This document shows positions 25,386 to 25,867 of a stretch of 25,867 nucleotides of DNA, piece after piece. Position 1 is the first letter of the stretch, and each line of letters opens with the position of its first letter. The DNA is taken from NCBI GenBank assembly GCA_021399405.1, contig JAAFKL010000384.1, positions 1-25,867 on the forward strand. Direction: 5' to 3'. This DNA comes from Candidatus Heimdallarchaeota archaeon. GTDB taxonomy: Archaea; Asgardarchaeota; Heimdallarchaeia; Heimdallarchaeales; Kariarchaeaceae. The notes below the pieces were generated by a model, which worked only from the letters and a program-made list of their open reading frames with translations, was not told the origin of the DNA and searched no databases. The translations under genes and the position numbers were made by a program.

Positions 25386-25867
25386 ATGGAACGATTAGTT
25401 ATCAAGAATGCAAATTATCTAGATGTCCACTCTGGGGGTTATAAGGAAAACAAAGTAATTGTAATGAAAGATAGAAAAATTGCTTGGATAGGTGATGAAG
25501 GATCATTCGAAAATGAAGAAAAGGACCAAATGATTGATGCGAGTGGTAAATTCATAATTCCAGGGATGATAGATGGTCATGTGCATCTTGACTTTCCGGG
25601 TGGAGTCAATATGGAAAGGTATGAGCTAAACACTCCGACTTCAGCCTACAATTATGAGGCTTTAATCAATGCCCAAAAACATCTGATTTCAGGTTTTACA
25701 ACCGTAAGAGACGTTGGTACTTTCTCAAATTCATATCCTGCAATAAAAAATACCATTGCCACATTACAATTTGCAGGCTCCCGAATATTAGGATCTCATC
25801 ATATACTGGCTCAAAAAGGAACACAAGAAAATGAAAGACCTGATTATATTGATAGATCTATGATGCA
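25386..25867 (+). CDS. Amidohydrolase-family protein (truncated at the window edge)
   Basis: The first 160 codons of a metal-dependent amidohydrolase. A small N-terminal beta-sandwich (MERLVIKNANYLDVHSG, then VMKDRKIAWIG) leads to IPGMIDGHVHLDF, in which His65 and His67 are the H-x-H metal ligands at the start of the TIM barrel. GFTTVRDVGTF follows, as in imidazolonepropionase-like and prolidase-like members. The substrate cannot be named from this fragment; these enzymes hydrolyse cyclic amides, dipeptides or related C-N bonds. The ATG at 25386 has no strong Shine-Dalgarno; AATTATTAA (25360-25368) is a weak TATA candidate. The C-terminal half, including the remaining metal ligands, lies outside the window. 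It is probably a separate unit from the signalling genes upstream. Confidence 0.88.
   Translation, partial: MERLVIKNANYLDVHSGGYKENKVIVMKDRKIAWIGDEGSFENEEKDQMIDASGKFIIPGMIDGHVHLDFPGGVNMERYELNTPTSAYNYEALINAQKHLISGFTTVRDVGTFSNSYPAIKNTIATLQFAGSRILGSHHILAQKGTQENERPDYIDRSMM

Overview
The window looks archaeal. It is strongly A+T-rich. Several genes start with TTG or GTG, and promoters are recognisable as TATA-like boxes, one of them placed so that the transcript would be leaderless. It carries long membrane-anchored surface proteins built of Ig-like repeats full of N-glycosylation sequons. A giant surface protein ends in a cytoplasmic domain that reads like the longin/roadblock fold, which together with the kinase and cyclase repertoire makes an Asgard (Promethearchaeota) genome the best guess. 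That placement is inference; no rRNA or other marker gene is present, and I see no tRNA, CRISPR array, insertion sequence or integrase.

Layout. Positions 10-897 hold a PadR-type regulator followed by an Hsp20 chaperone. Positions 1108-4156 hold a secreted Hcp-fold protein (the family of the type VI secretion tube) and, 16 bases later, a beta-helix/Ig-like surface protein. Positions 4174-6098 (minus strand) hold a sucrase/ferredoxin-like [2Fe-2S] protein followed by a membrane-anchored alpha/beta hydrolase. Positions 6189-6746 hold a DinB-like protein. Positions 7089-16340 hold one 3083-residue protein: N-terminal membrane segment, an alpha/beta domain, 24 Ig-like repeats, a transmembrane helix and a cytoplasmic longin-like domain. 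Positions 16368-18403 (minus strand) hold a three-gene ABC transporter cassette. Positions 18661-25265 hold a signalling run: a class III nucleotide cyclase with zinc ribbons, an AAA-type ATPase domain and TPR-like helices; a cyclic-nucleotide-binding histidine kinase with a C-terminal CoA-binding domain; and a metallo-beta-lactamase-fold hydrolase. A truncated amidohydrolase runs off the right edge from 25386.

How the genes may work together. The cyclase, the cyclic-nucleotide-binding kinase and the metallo-hydrolase could form a make/sense/destroy circuit for a cyclic nucleotide, with the CoA-binding module as a second, metabolic input. This is the best candidate for an undescribed system. 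The second is the pair of surface proteins that share one Ig-like repeat family, one of which can plausibly pass a signal across the membrane to a longin-like domain. The third is the exported Hcp-like protein with no sign of a secretion system around it.
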